From the NCBI GenBank assembly GCA_903837605.1, contig CAILVF010000021.1, positions 33,187 to 97,186 on the forward strand: a stretch of 64,000 nucleotides of DNA, read 5' to 3'. This DNA is from an uncultured Bacteroidales bacterium. GTDB lineage: Bacteria > Bacteroidota > Bacteroidia > Bacteroidales > FEN-979. Positions 8,403 to 17,390 of the stretch are shown one piece after another. The position numbers and the translations under genes were made by a program. Positions within the stretch are counted from its first letter, which is position 1, and each line of letters opens with the position of its first letter. The notes under the pieces were generated by a model, which was given only the letters and a program-made list of their open reading frames with translations, had not been told where the DNA came from and did no database searches.

Positions 8403-9262
8403 AGACATCCGGGAACATGAGAATTCAATTATCATCTTTGTGTGTTTTTATAGCGGTTGTTTGTCTTACAGCCGGCCTGCCGGCTCTCCAATCATGCACG
8501 AAATCGGGGATTACAGAAGAGGGAACCTCCAAACCCACAACCCTGATAATCCGCTTTGAAAACATGGTTGACACACTTCCGCTGGTCCTTGACACTATGA
8601 AGTATAAAAATTTAGCGGATGATTATTATAAGGTGACAGACCTTCAGTATTTTGTGTCTAATGTTACCCTGCACCGGGATGATGGAATAGTATACAGGGC
8701 CCTCAATAATGATGGTATACACTATGTTGATGCAAGAATACCATCTACTTTGTATTGGACCATAAACGCTTCAGTGCCCCCCGGCACATTCGACTCTATA
8801 TCCTTTACCTTCGGATTGAATGCTGAAATGAATTATTCGTACCGCTTTCTTAATCCGCCCGAGCGGGATATGAACTGGCCCGAGATCCTGGGAGGAGGGT
8901 ATCATTACATGAAAATGAACCTATCGTGGCGAAAGTCAGGTATGAACAGGGCTTACCCCTTTAATTTTCATCTTGGGATAGGCCAGATCTATAGAGGGAA
9001 CATTATCAACCCTGATTCCATTGAAGGCTATGTACAAAACTTCTTTAATGTTAATCTGCCGGCTTCCGCATTTTCAATCAGCCAGGGCCAGGTCAGATTA
9101 CTGGTTCTTACAATGAATATCAACAGCTGGTTCAACGGTGAAAATGAGTTTGATTTTGCAAAATATCAAAATATGATGATGCAGAACCAGAACGCTATGC
9201 ATAATGCCTGTTTGAACGGTAAAAATGCGTTTGCCGTGAGGTTTACGAGCGGAGGGAAATGA
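8399..9262 (+). CDS. MbnP-like copper-binding lipoprotein
   Basis: 287 residues from the ATG that overlaps the ung stop; an in-frame ATG at 8387 is also open. An N-terminal hydrophobic segment ends in a lipobox-like LQSC. The body has hallmarks of the MbnP family: a MNWPEILGGGYHYMK segment in the middle and a C-terminal NQNAM..ACLNGKNAF segment. In methanotrophs MbnP binds copper and carries a tryptophan oxidised to kynurenine by its partner MbnH. Here the partner gene follows directly. Assignment rests on motif recall and context rather than on a search. Confidence 0.72.
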   Translation: MKTSGNMRIQLSSLCVFIAVVCLTAGLPALQSCTKSGITEEGTSKPTTLIIRFENMVDTLPLVLDTMKYKNLADDYYKVTDLQYFVSNVTLHRDDGIVYRALNNDGIHYVDARIPSTLYWTINASVPPGTFDSISFTFGLNAEMNYSYRFLNPPERDMNWPEILGGGYHYMKMNLSWRKSGMNRAYPFNFHLGIGQIYRGNIINPDSIEGYVQNFFNVNLPASAFSISQGQVRLLVLTMNINSWFNGENEFDFAKYQNMMMQNQNAMHNACLNGKNAFAVRFTSGGK

Positions 9263-9266
9263 GGAG

Positions 9267-9337
9267 CTGGATAACTGGATAACTGGATAGCTGGATAACT
9301 GGATAATAGGATAACTGGATAATAGGATAACTGGATA
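9267..9337 (+). repeat. GGATAACT octamer tract after the mbnP-like stop
   Basis: About nine 8-base units (GGATAACT, GGATAGCT, GGATAATA) starting a few bases after the stop at 9260-9262 and running to the start of the mbnH-like gene. Bases 9290-9321 are the left arm of a 32-base perfect inverted repeat whose right arm is 9386-9417. Confidence 0.93.
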
Positions 9338-9342
9338 GGGTG

Positions 9343-10548
9343 ATGAAAATTGAACGTAAAGCTTTATTTGAAAAATCTTTCCCCGTATCCAGTTATCCTA
9401 TTATCCAGTTATCCAGCATCCTGCAACTTGCCTTCCTGCTCATCATCTCAGCCTCATGCACAAAGAGTTCGCAGGACACCACAACGTCTAAGGCAACGCC
9501 TTACGTCATCCGCATACCAAAATATTTTCCAACCGAACTGAATATCCCTGCCGACAATCCGATGACTGTTGAAGGTGTTGAACTGGGACGTTACCTGTTT
9601 TATGATGGAAGGATATCGGGTCGAACCGAACCCGATTCCCTGATGAGTTGCTCTACCTGCCATGTTCAGGCCCATTCTTTTGTATGCGGAATAGAGAATC
9701 CCCGCTTTCAGGGCGGCCACCCCCGCGGGCTTACCGGTATTTTAACCCCTCACTTCATGCTCCCGATGATCAACCTGGTATGGGTGACTAACGGTTATCT
9801 CTGGAACGGATCTCTTTCACCGGCTAACCCGCTCCAGGCAAAGCGCAGGCTGGAGGATATGTGCTGGATGGCGATCGTGGCACCTCACGAGATTTCAGGG
9901 GATACCAGCCGTTCCAGGGCGCTTATCCAGGGCATTGAAGGGTATCCCGAATTATTTGAAAAAGCATTTGGCAGCAAAACCGTAACGGTGAAAAATATGG
10001 GCAGGGCTATAGCCCAGTTTGTTCGCACACTCATTTCGGCCAACTCGAAGTTCGACAGGTTCCTGGAAGGGAAAGCCCAGCTTAGTGAAAAGGAGCGCAA
10101 GGGCTATGTACTTTTCATGACCGAAACCGGGGGTGATTGTTTTCACTGCCACGGCGGGGAAGGAAATCCCCTGTTTACTACCAATCTTTTCTATAATAAC
10201 GGCCTTGACAGCGTATTTGTTGATCCTCTCGACAGGTACGGCTTTACTCATAATTCCATGGATGTTGGCGCATATGTGGCCCCTACATTGAGAAATGCCG
10301 CTTATACCGCACCATACATGCATGACGGCAGGTTTAAATCCCTGGAAGAAGTAATTGATTTTTATAGTTCGGGACTGGTATGGTCGCCAAGTATCAGCAC
10401 CCTGATGCACCATGTTTCAACCCGGGGGGTGCAGTTGACCCCTTCACAGAAATCTGACCTTAAAGATTTCATCTTAACTTTGACCGACAGTAGTTTTGTG
10501 ACAAATTCTGAGTTTTCCAGGCCGCCCAGGCTTCCTGGCGAAAAATGA
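9343..10548 (+). CDS. MbnH/MauG-like diheme cytochrome c peroxidase, lipoprotein
   Basis: 401 residues from ATG 9343; a GTG three bases earlier is also possible. Two c-type heme motifs, CSTCH (103-107) and CFHCH (266-270), and overall length fit the bacterial diheme peroxidase/MauG family. The N-terminus is a lipoprotein signal ending ISASC (Cys39), so the protein is probably anchored in the periplasm. Residues about 15-25 (VSSYPIIQLSS) are encoded by the inverted arm of the octamer repeat. Pairing with the MbnP-like gene suggests it oxidises a residue of that protein rather than acting as a simple peroxide scavenger. Confidence 0.85.
   Translation: MKIERKALFEKSFPVSSYPIIQLSSILQLAFLLIISASCTKSSQDTTTSKATPYVIRIPKYFPTELNIPADNPMTVEGVELGRYLFYDGRISGRTEPDSLMSCSTCHVQAHSFVCGIENPRFQGGHPRGLTGILTPHFMLPMINLVWVTNGYLWNGSLSPANPLQAKRRLEDMCWMAIVAPHEISGDTSRSRALIQGIEGYPELFEKAFGSKTVTVKNMGRAIAQFVRTLISANSKFDRFLEGKAQLSEKERKGYVLFMTETGGDCFHCHGGEGNPLFTTNLFYNNGLDSVFVDPLDRYGFTHNSMDVGAYVAPTLRNAAYTAPYMHDGRFKSLEEVIDFYSSGLVWSPSISTLMHHVSTRGVQLTPSQKSDLKDFILTLTDSSFVTNSEFSRPPRLPGEK
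9386..9417 (-). repeat. Octamer repeat arm inside the mbnH-like signal peptide
   Basis: Perfect reverse complement of 9290-9321 over 32 bases. The intervening 64 bases hold the start codon and first 14 codons of the mbnH-like gene, so an mRNA hairpin would put the start in the loop. Confidence 0.9.
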
Positions 10549-10557
10549 GGATATCCC

Positions 10558-11373
10558 ATGATCGTTAAATCAAACTGCAAAATAAACCTTGGACTGAATG
10601 TCGTGAGAAAACGGGCCGACGGCTATCACGACATCGAAACGGTATTTTACCCTGTAGGGCTTTACGATTCCCTGGAAATTAAAGTCTCTGAGGATGAAAA
10701 GTTCCGTTTCTCCTCCACCGGACTTAAAATTCCCGGTGCCACGGCCTCAAACCTTTGTGTTCAGGCGTATGAACTCATGAGGGAGCATTTTAATATTCCT
10801 GCGGTCGGGATCCATCTTGAGAAGAACATACCAATGGGTTCAGGCCTGGGCGGAGGTTCTTCGGATGGAGCCGGAACACTTCTGGCCCTGAATGAGATTT
10901 TCGGGCTCAAACTCAGCCTTGAACATCTTAAGGCCTTTGCTTCAAGGCTTGGCAGCGATTGTACTTTTTTTATTGAAAATAAACCTGCCTTTGCAAAAGG
11001 AAGGGGAGAACTGCTGGAGAAACTTAATCTCAGCCTCTCCGGATTTTACATTCTGCTGGTCATCCCGCATCTTCATATGAACACGGCAGAAGCATATGCG
11101 ATGATGGAGCCGGCCGGTCCCGCAAGGTCTCTGAAAGAAATCGCCATGATGCCCCTGAACCAATGGAAAGATAGCATGCAAAATGACTTCGAAGGTCCGG
11201 TGTTCAGGAAATTTCCACTAATCGGAAAGATCAAGGAATTGCTGTATGAAAAGGGGGCAGTTTATGCCTCAATGAGCGGCAGCGGCTCGGCAGTTTATGG
11301 TATATTTAACGAAATCCCGGTGGTGGAAGCCTTGTTCCCCGGATGTTTTGTGTGGGTCTCGAATCGTATTTAA
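10558..11373 (+). CDS. ispE: 4-diphosphocytidyl-2-C-methyl-D-erythritol kinase
   Basis: Phosphorylates CDP-ME in the non-mevalonate isoprenoid pathway. The 271-residue GHMP kinase shows the N-terminal NCKINLGLNV segment, the ATP loop PMGSGLGGGSSDGA (92-105) and the C-terminal MSGSGSAVYG motif. It begins 9 bases after the mbnH-like stop, so it may be cotranscribed with it, although no functional link is evident. Confidence 0.96.
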   Translation: MIVKSNCKINLGLNVVRKRADGYHDIETVFYPVGLYDSLEIKVSEDEKFRFSSTGLKIPGATASNLCVQAYELMREHFNIPAVGIHLEKNIPMGSGLGGGSSDGAGTLLALNEIFGLKLSLEHLKAFASRLGSDCTFFIENKPAFAKGRGELLEKLNLSLSGFYILLVIPHLHMNTAEAYAMMEPAGPARSLKEIAMMPLNQWKDSMQNDFEGPVFRKFPLIGKIKELLYEKGAVYASMSGSGSAVYGIFNEIPVVEALFPGCFVWVSNRI

Positions 11374-11390
11374 TTGCTGTAAACAGCGAA

Positions 11391-11451
11391 GCATTTTACA
11401 CAAGCCGCATCAGGTGCAGCGCAGCAAACCGTAGCGGCGGTGTAAAGATGC
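11391..11451. repeat. Imperfect inverted repeat between ispE and lptF/G
   Basis: GCATTTTACAC (11391-11401) faces GTGTAAAGATGC (11440-11451) with one bulged base, and inside it GCCGC (11404-11408) faces GCGGC (11434-11438). It sits in the 88-base gap between convergent genes and lacks a T-run; it may act as a bidirectional hairpin. Confidence 0.5.
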
Positions 11452-11461
11452 GAGCGAATGT

Positions 11462-12538
11462 TTATTTCGGAGCCAGCCGTATAAGCACTAACGCGATGAT
11501 GCCGAAAATGATATTGGGTATCCACACAGCAACCAGGGGCTGAAGGTTTCCGAACGTTGCAAATACCGTTGAAATCTGCATGAACAGGATATAAAGGAAT
11601 GTAAGCGCAAGACCCATGCCCAGGTGCAATCCTATCCCGCCTCTTACTTTCCTCGAGGAAACCGCAACAGCGATCAAAGTGAGTATGAAGGTCGCAAAGG
11701 GATCAGAGATCCTGCTGTACCCCTTGACCTTGTATTTCATAACATCAGGGTCGCCGCGAAGCTCTTTCTTACGGATATGTTCCTTAAGCACGAAGTAGTT
11801 CATGATCTTGACCTCTTCTATATCCTCCGTGAAATCGGCCGGGACCAGGGGCAGCAAGGTGTCAAGTTTAACGCCCTTTCGCATACTTTCCTTCAGGCCA
11901 TCCATCTTTCGTTCATAAAAACTGCTGATGATCCAGTGCTGGCGAAGGCTGTCCCAGTCGAGACGTTCGGCTTTGAGTTTATAGACCATCTCCCTGTTCT
12001 GGAATTTTTCAATGGTGAACTTCCACCCGCTCTTTGTTTTAATGTTGAAATTCTCAAGATATATAAAGGTTCCCGGGCTGATCTGGCGGTGGATGTTCAT
12101 ATCATTGAACTCCTTTGGATCCTTGATGTACTTCTTTTCAAATGCATACATTCCCTGGTTGGTATAAGGGATGATGAAGTTTGCCAGGAGGAATGAAAGG
12201 AAGGCAAGGATTAGTGCCGACATAACATAAGGCAGCAGTAGCCTCCGGAAGCTTATGCCGCTGGCCAGAATAGCAACGATCTCCGAGTTTGAAGCCATCT
12301 TCGATGTAAAGAAGATCACAGCAATGAAAGTGAGCAGGTAACTGAACAGATTGATGAAATAGGGGATGAAGTTGAAGTAATAATCAACAACAATAGCCAT
12401 CAGCGGGGGTTTGGTGCGCAGGAAATCGTCTATCCTTTCCGAAATATCAAAGATCACAACGATGAAGATCAGCAGGACCAGGGTGAAAAAGAAAGTCCCC
12501 AGGAACTTACGGATGATATACAGGTCAAGGGTTCGCAT
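11462..12538 (-). CDS. LptF/LptG family LPS export permease
   Basis: 358 residues from ATG 12538, which overlaps the preceding stop by one base (TGATG). The frame stays open further upstream, but that part overlaps the GT39 gene and lacks family character. Starts MRTLDLYIIRKFLGTFFFTL, typical of YjgP/YjgQ proteins; three transmembrane helices precede a periplasmic beta-jellyroll domain (about 130-260) and three more follow. It forms the inner-membrane part of the LptBFG transporter that moves LPS toward LptA and LptD. Homologues of the later steps lie elsewhere in this window (OstA at 32 kb, LptD at 27-29 kb). Confidence 0.9.
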   Translation of the reverse strand: MRTLDLYIIRKFLGTFFFTLVLLIFIVVIFDISERIDDFLRTKPPLMAIVVDYYFNFIPYFINLFSYLLTFIAVIFFTSKMASNSEIVAILASGISFRRLLLPYVMSALILAFLSFLLANFIIPYTNQGMYAFEKKYIKDPKEFNDMNIHRQISPGTFIYLENFNIKTKSGWKFTIEKFQNREMVYKLKAERLDWDSLRQHWIISSFYERKMDGLKESMRKGVKLDTLLPLVPADFTEDIEEVKIMNYFVLKEHIRKKELRGDPDVMKYKVKGYSRISDPFATFILTLIAVAVSSRKVRGGIGLHLGMGLALTFLYILFMQISTVFATFGNLQPLVAVWIPNIIFGIIALVLIRLAPK

Positions 12539-14241
12539 CAGTAGATCTCCATCATTTGATAATTCATGTTCCTGGCAGGGGGTACCCAGCCTGTGGAAAC
12601 GGAGACCCAAAAATAATAATTCCCCGGATGGGAAGGCGTAAAGAAACGAATACTGGTGTCCCTGCCTGCACCTGTAATAACCATATTGGTTAATTCGGTA
12701 GAAGGAACCATCTGGGCAATAAACTGGTCCTTGTAATGGATATGGTATACCAGCCTGCTTGGCATCCATTTGTTCTCGTTGAACGTGACTTTCTCATTAT
12801 AAGGATTTACAATGGTTATCGGCAGTATGATTGTTGAATTGGCAGGAAAACGCAGGGTCTTTAACTTAAATTTAAGTCCGAGCTTATAATGGGACCTGAA
12901 ATTTTCCCAGTAGCCGTAATAAGTGATGATCCTGTTACTGCTGATGAAGGCTTTTTTTGCAGGCAGCCACCGCCAGGGAACAAAATCAATAACCATGATG
13001 TCCTTTCCCTGCAGGCTCTTTTCAATTTTACTCCAGTAATAGTATTGGGTTCGGTGACCGGCGTAATCTTCCATGGTATAGGCCGGTTTACCGGTATAAA
13101 AAATGTACTTTGATGCTCGTTGATAGGAGTTGAGGAACAGTACCGGCCTGCCGTTTGCTTTTGCTTCAACTTCCTTCGACCATTCCTTCCATCCGTACAA
13201 TTCTGAAAGATTTACAAGATGGCGGGGGATATTTAAATAATCGTAAACCAGGTAAACCCTGAGCCCTGCGGCAAATACCAGGCTAACAACCGCCAGTGAC
13301 ATGATCCATTTCCTCAATTTTATTTTGCCTGCGGATGTCGTGTAGGCGATAATCAGGAGAGGGGCGAATGCCGGGACCGTCCAGTTTGGTTCCACTTTGC
13401 CCCTGAAAGTATATGCCATGAAAAACAGTATAAATCCTATGGCCGTGAACTTTAAGCTTTTATCAAAAGGGCTTTCAGGTTTGAAGACTATCATGGCCCT
13501 GAAAAATACAAAGGCCATAAAGGGGCCGTAAATGAGGAACTGGCCAACAAAATACTCAGTGAAATACTTCAGCAGGTTGAATTGTTCGAAGCTTCTTTCA
13601 AAAAGATGGTAATATACCGTCGGATGGTCATTCCTGAATGACCATAAAATATGGGGTATCATGCAGATGATCCCGCTGGCTGCGGCAATGTAAAACGACC
13701 TGCTTCTGAAGAGTTTGAAATTCGACATGATGGTAAAGAGAATAACCAGTATGCCGTTGTATTTGCTGTATATCATGGCCGCCATGATCACTCCCCAGAT
13801 CGCCGACAGCATGATGCTGTCCTTTTCAAGGAGTTTTTTGTACACGAGGAAATACAGGATGGTGAAAAAAAGCAGGGCTACGTCGGGGGCTGCCATAAAA
13901 CCGCCGACCTGGGCAATCACTGTTGTAAACCCAAGTGCTGCAAACAATACCGGGTCTTTAACACCGGCCAGCTTTGAAACGAAATAAAACGAGAGGGTGT
14001 TTATGATCACAAAAAAGAACCTCAGCCCGAACTCATTATGAAAGAGTGTATACCCGGCCCTTATCAATATGCCCACCATGGGAGGATGCTCGTAATATCC
14101 CCATGCCGGCCTTTGTCCGTACATCCAGAATAATGCCTCATCATCGAACAGGCCTGTCGCTGCGGCCTGGATGAAATTGATGATCATCCAGCCGAGGAGG
14201 ATGTAAAGCAGTAAGCGCTTATTGCCTGTGAGTTTATTCAT
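12538..14241 (-). CDS. GT39/ArnT-like membrane glycosyltransferase
   Basis: 567 residues, strongly hydrophobic, about 10-12 membrane helices in the first 350 residues and a periplasmic C-terminal domain with beta-strand character. The segment FDDEALFWMYGQRPAWGYYEHPPMV splits across residues 32-56 and carries the acidic pair and HPP motif of GT-C enzymes that use polyprenyl-phosphate sugars (PMT/ArnT type). Likely adds a sugar to a lipid or protein at the outer leaflet of the inner membrane; the acceptor is unknown. Overlaps the LptF/G gene by one base, so a link with LPS modification is plausible. Confidence 0.82.
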   Translation of the reverse strand: MNKLTGNKRLLLYILLGWMIINFIQAAATGLFDDEALFWMYGQRPAWGYYEHPPMVGILIRAGYTLFHNEFGLRFFFVIINTLSFYFVSKLAGVKDPVLFAALGFTTVIAQVGGFMAAPDVALLFFTILYFLVYKKLLEKDSIMLSAIWGVIMAAMIYSKYNGILVILFTIMSNFKLFRSRSFYIAAASGIICMIPHILWSFRNDHPTVYYHLFERSFEQFNLLKYFTEYFVGQFLIYGPFMAFVFFRAMIVFKPESPFDKSLKFTAIGFILFFMAYTFRGKVEPNWTVPAFAPLLIIAYTTSAGKIKLRKWIMSLAVVSLVFAAGLRVYLVYDYLNIPRHLVNLSELYGWKEWSKEVEAKANGRPVLFLNSYQRASKYIFYTGKPAYTMEDYAGHRTQYYYWSKIEKSLQGKDIMVIDFVPWRWLPAKKAFISSNRIITYYGYWENFRSHYKLGLKFKLKTLRFPANSTIILPITIVNPYNEKVTFNENKWMPSRLVYHIHYKDQFIAQMVPSTELTNMVITGAGRDTSIRFFTPSHPGNYYFWVSVSTGWVPPARNMNYQMMEIY

Positions 14242-14385
14242 CTCTTCAAATGCTCGTATTCTCGCAACGCTGCTGCGCCTTATCTTCGCTCAATTCCGTT
14301 ATATCCCAAATCTCCATCGTTCTCCGGTTTTCGCTCCGATAAGCCAAGGCAGCTTTTGCGAAATACATCGCTATCTTCACTGTTA

Positions 14386-15516
14386 TTATAATCTGCTCAT
14401 CAGTTTCACAACCATTTCGGCTTTCCATTTTGCAAAATCCCCGTCCTGTATGTGTTTTCGTGCCTCTTTCATCAGCCAGATATAAAACCCGAGATTATGC
14501 ATGGTGGCGATCATGGCCGACAGCATTTCCCCTGAAATGAAGAGATGCCTCAGAAATGCCTTTGAATACTGTATATCGGAGTATACATCACCCGAGGCTT
14601 CAACAGGGGAGAAATCGTCTTTCCATTTTTCATTCTTGATGTTGATGATGCCGTCCCTCGTGAAAAGCATCCCGTTCCTGCCGTTCCTGGTCGGGATAAC
14701 ACAGTCGAACATGTCGATGCCAAGTGCTATGCTTTCGAGTAAATTTGCCGGGGTTCCCACACCCATCAGGTACCTGGGTTTTTCAGGGGGCAGTATGTTG
14801 CATACAAGGCCTGTGATCTCATACATGATCTTTGCCGGTTCCCCTACCGAAAGACCTCCTATGGCATAACCGTCTGCTTCCTTTGATGCAAGGTATTCTG
14901 CCGATTGTATCCTGAGGTCCCCGAAGGTGCTCCCCTGCACTATAGGGAACAACGCCTGGGTATAACCGTAACGGCATTGGGTCTTGTTGAAATGCTCAAG
15001 GCAGCGGTCAAGCCATTTATGGGTCCGTTTCAGGGATTTTTTTGCATACTCGTATTCGCAGGGATACGGGGTGCATTCGTCGAATGCCATGATGATGTCG
15101 GCTCCCAGGGAACGTTGAATGTCAATTGCTGATTCGGGTGTGAAGTGATGCCTCGAACCGTCGATATGCGACTGGAATACCACACCTTCATCGGTGATCT
15201 TCCGGATATCGGCAAGTGAATAGATCTGGAAGCCGCCACTGTCGGTGAGTATGGGCCGGTCCCAGCCGTTGAATTTATGCAAGCCGCCTGCTTCTTCAAT
15301 GATCCTGGTCCCCGGGCGGAGGTAAAGGTGGTAGGTATTGCTGAGCATGATCTCAGCCCTGATCTCTTCCCTGAGGTCCCTGATGTGCAATGCCTTCACA
15401 GCACCGGCAGTTCCTACCGGCATAAAAAAAGGAGTGTGAACCACACCATGGTCAGTGATCAGGGACCCGGCCCTGGCTGAACTTCCGGGATCGCGATGTT
15501 CTATTCTGAAATTCAT
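14386..15516 (-). CDS. tgt: tRNA-guanosine(34) transglycosylase
   Basis: Exchanges guanine-34 for preQ1 in tRNAs for Asp, Asn, His and Tyr, on the way to queuosine. 376 residues. TDSGGFQ (91-97) holds the general base Asp92, and GIDMFDCVIPTRNGRNG (266-282) the nucleophile region. Unusually, the usual C-x-C-x2-C zinc site before YSKAFLRHL is replaced by ASGDVYSD (307-314), with no cysteine left; the downstream HN of MHNLGFY remains. The remaining family features are intact. It has a -7 box at 15571-15578. Confidence 0.95.
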   Translation of the reverse strand: MNFRIEHRDPGSSARAGSLITDHGVVHTPFFMPVGTAGAVKALHIRDLREEIRAEIMLSNTYHLYLRPGTRIIEEAGGLHKFNGWDRPILTDSGGFQIYSLADIRKITDEGVVFQSHIDGSRHHFTPESAIDIQRSLGADIIMAFDECTPYPCEYEYAKKSLKRTHKWLDRCLEHFNKTQCRYGYTQALFPIVQGSTFGDLRIQSAEYLASKEADGYAIGGLSVGEPAKIMYEITGLVCNILPPEKPRYLMGVGTPANLLESIALGIDMFDCVIPTRNGRNGMLFTRDGIINIKNEKWKDDFSPVEASGDVYSDIQYSKAFLRHLFISGEMLSAMIATMHNLGFYIWLMKEARKHIQDGDFAKWKAEMVVKLMSRL

Positions 15517-15570
15517 CTTTTACAGCTGAATTCTGGGATTTAGTAATTAACGAAGCCGCCTATTTATCGA

Positions 15571-15578
15571 CAAAGGTA
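15571..15578 (-). promoter_or_regulatory. Bacteroidota -7 box for tgt
   Basis: Minus-strand TACCTTTG, 55 bases upstream of the tgt ATG. The + strand box at 15601 lies 23 bases away. Confidence 0.45.
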
Positions 15579-15600
15579 GGTTTTTATAGCGGATTCTGAA

Positions 15601-15608
15601 TATCTTTG
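15601..15608 (+). promoter_or_regulatory. Bacteroidota -7 box for the GT2-sigma operon
   Basis: TATCTTTG, 26 bases before the ATG at 15635. Confidence 0.45.
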
Positions 15609-15634
15609 CCGCCATCCAATTCAAAACTCGTTAA

Positions 15635-16768
15635 ATGCCCGACCGACTTGTAAATCTTGATACTTTCCCACTGGCCTTGCTGATCACCCTGTCCTGCTTT
15701 TTTCTTATCCAGATGGTTTATTACCTTGCGCTTTTCCTTAAACTGGCAAGATATAAAGGACCTGTATCCGTCAGTTCGAAAGAAGGGGTCTCGGTGGTTA
15801 TCTGCGCCCATAATGAATTTTACAATCTGAAGGCAAACCTCCCTTTGATCCTGGAACAGGATTATCCGGAGTTTGAGGTCCTGGTTGTAAATCATGCTTC
15901 AGACGATGAAACCTCATACCTGATTTCCGATTTACAGAAAGAATATCCGAACCTGAAGGGCATCGAAATAAAGAAGGATCTAAATTTCTTTACGGGAAAG
16001 AAATTCCCTCTGGCTATCGGGATCAAATCGGCGAAATATGATAAGGTGCTGCTTACCGATGCAGATTGCAAACCATCCTCCCCACACTGGATCGAAACGA
16101 TGCAATCGGCCTACACCGAAAGAATTAAAGTGGTGCTCGGTTACAGCCCGTACACCCGGGTAAAAGGGATCCTGAATAAGCTGATCCGTTATGACACGGC
16201 TCATATTGCGATCCAGTATCTTTCAAGTGCACTGGCCGGGCTTCCTTATATGGGGGTTGGCAGGAACCTCTCTTACCTGAGATCGGTGTTTTACGATAAT
16301 CAGGGGTTTATAAAACACTACAGGATACGATCGGGTGATGATGATCTTTTCATCAACAGGGTGGCAAAAAAATCAAATACTGCAGTGGTGGTTAGTCCGG
16401 AAAGTTATACAGTTTCGGAACCCAAGAAGACATTCAGCCATTGGGTTACACAAAAGAGGCGCCATCTTTCGACTTCCACCCATTACCGGTTTGTTCACAG
16501 GTTCCTGCTTGGATTGTATTCTTTCAGCCTGTTGTTTTACTATGTCTTTTTTGTATTGATGCTGGCCCTGAATTTCTCTGTGCTCCCTGTTCTCGGATTG
16601 TTTGCACTGAGAATGCTCATCCAGTACCTGGTCATTTCACGCTGCTTCAGGCAGCTCAATGAAAATGACCTTATCCTTTTTATTCCATTGCTGGAAATTG
16701 TACTTTTGCTATTGAATATTGGTATCGGCATCACGAACGTTTTCCGCAAACCGAATAAATGGAAATAG
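15635..16768 (+). CDS. Family 2 glycosyltransferase, membrane-anchored
   Basis: 377 residues. One N-terminal helix (about 8-32), then a GT-A domain with VSVVICAHNE, the DxD-type TDADC, GDDDLF for the catalytic aspartate and QKRRH in place of QxxRW; two or three C-terminal membrane helices follow. This layout is typical of processive or lipid-linked GT2 enzymes facing the cytoplasm. The product is unknown. Its last 10 bases overlap the start of the ECF sigma gene, implying coexpression. Confidence 0.88.
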   Translation: MPDRLVNLDTFPLALLITLSCFFLIQMVYYLALFLKLARYKGPVSVSSKEGVSVVICAHNEFYNLKANLPLILEQDYPEFEVLVVNHASDDETSYLISDLQKEYPNLKGIEIKKDLNFFTGKKFPLAIGIKSAKYDKVLLTDADCKPSSPHWIETMQSAYTERIKVVLGYSPYTRVKGILNKLIRYDTAHIAIQYLSSALAGLPYMGVGRNLSYLRSVFYDNQGFIKHYRIRSGDDDLFINRVAKKSNTAVVVSPESYTVSEPKKTFSHWVTQKRRHLSTSTHYRFVHRFLLGLYSFSLLFYYVFFVLMLALNFSVLPVLGLFALRMLIQYLVISRCFRQLNENDLILFIPLLEIVLLLLNIGIGITNVFRKPNKWK

Positions 16769-17367
16769 CAAACCATCTAACCGATAAAGGGCAGAGGGAT
16801 TACCGCCTTGTGCAGCTGGCACTAACCGAAGGCGACCAGAAAGCTTATGCGGAACTGCTGAATAATTACCGGGATTCCTTATACTTTATGATGCTTAAAA
16901 TGACAGGCAATCCCGTTGATGCCGATGACCTGACCATCGAGGCGTTCGGCAAGGCATTCAGGAACCTGGCCCAATACACTCCTGATTATGCTTTCAGTAC
17001 ATGGCTTTTTAAAATAGGCGCCAACAATTGTATAGATTTTCTAAGGAAAAGCAGGAGGATCCAGTTTGCCGATTATGAGTGGGGAGATGAAGAGGAGTCT
17101 TCGGATCTTCCATCAAATATCCCATCCACCACCCCTGACCCCGAAGAGCATATCATTGCCAAGCAGAAGGTAAAGCTGATGCACGAAGTGGTGGATAAAT
17201 TAAAACCGCATTATCGCCAGCTTATCGAGATGCGGTATTTCAAGGAATGGTCTTATGAAGAGATCGCTTCTTCACTGGATCTGCCTTTGGGCACTGTAAA
17301 GGCACAGCTTTTCAGGGCCCGGGAGCTCCTACATGAGATACTTAAAGATTCGCAGGATAAGATTTAA
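16759..17367 (+). CDS. ECF-type RNA polymerase sigma factor
   Basis: 202 residues with region 2 (about 25-95, including DADDLTIEAFGKAFRNL and FSTWLFKIGANNCIDFLRK) and region 4 (about 140-195, including LPLGTVKAQLFRARELL). No membrane anti-sigma gene is adjacent; the neighbours are GT2 and hutU, so its activating signal cannot be inferred. The ATG lies inside the GT2 gene and overlaps it by 10 bases. Similar constitutive-looking ECF genes of this length are common in Bacteroidota. Confidence 0.92.
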   Translation: MEIANHLTDKGQRDYRLVQLALTEGDQKAYAELLNNYRDSLYFMMLKMTGNPVDADDLTIEAFGKAFRNLAQYTPDYAFSTWLFKIGANNCIDFLRKSRRIQFADYEWGDEEESSDLPSNIPSTTPDPEEHIIAKQKVKLMHEVVDKLKPHYRQLIEMRYFKEWSYEEIASSLDLPLGTVKAQLFRARELLHEILKDSQDKI

Positions 17368-17390
17368 CCCGTGATGAACGTGATATAATT

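Noticed and set aside
9343..9420. mbnH-like N-terminus treated as wrong because of repeats
   Set aside because: No later in-frame start precedes the lipobox ISASC, so translation must cross the repeat arm to make the lipoprotein signal.
11374..11461. Small RNA gene between ispE and the LptF/G gene
   Set aside because: Only an imperfect inverted repeat is visible; there is no promoter box or T-run.
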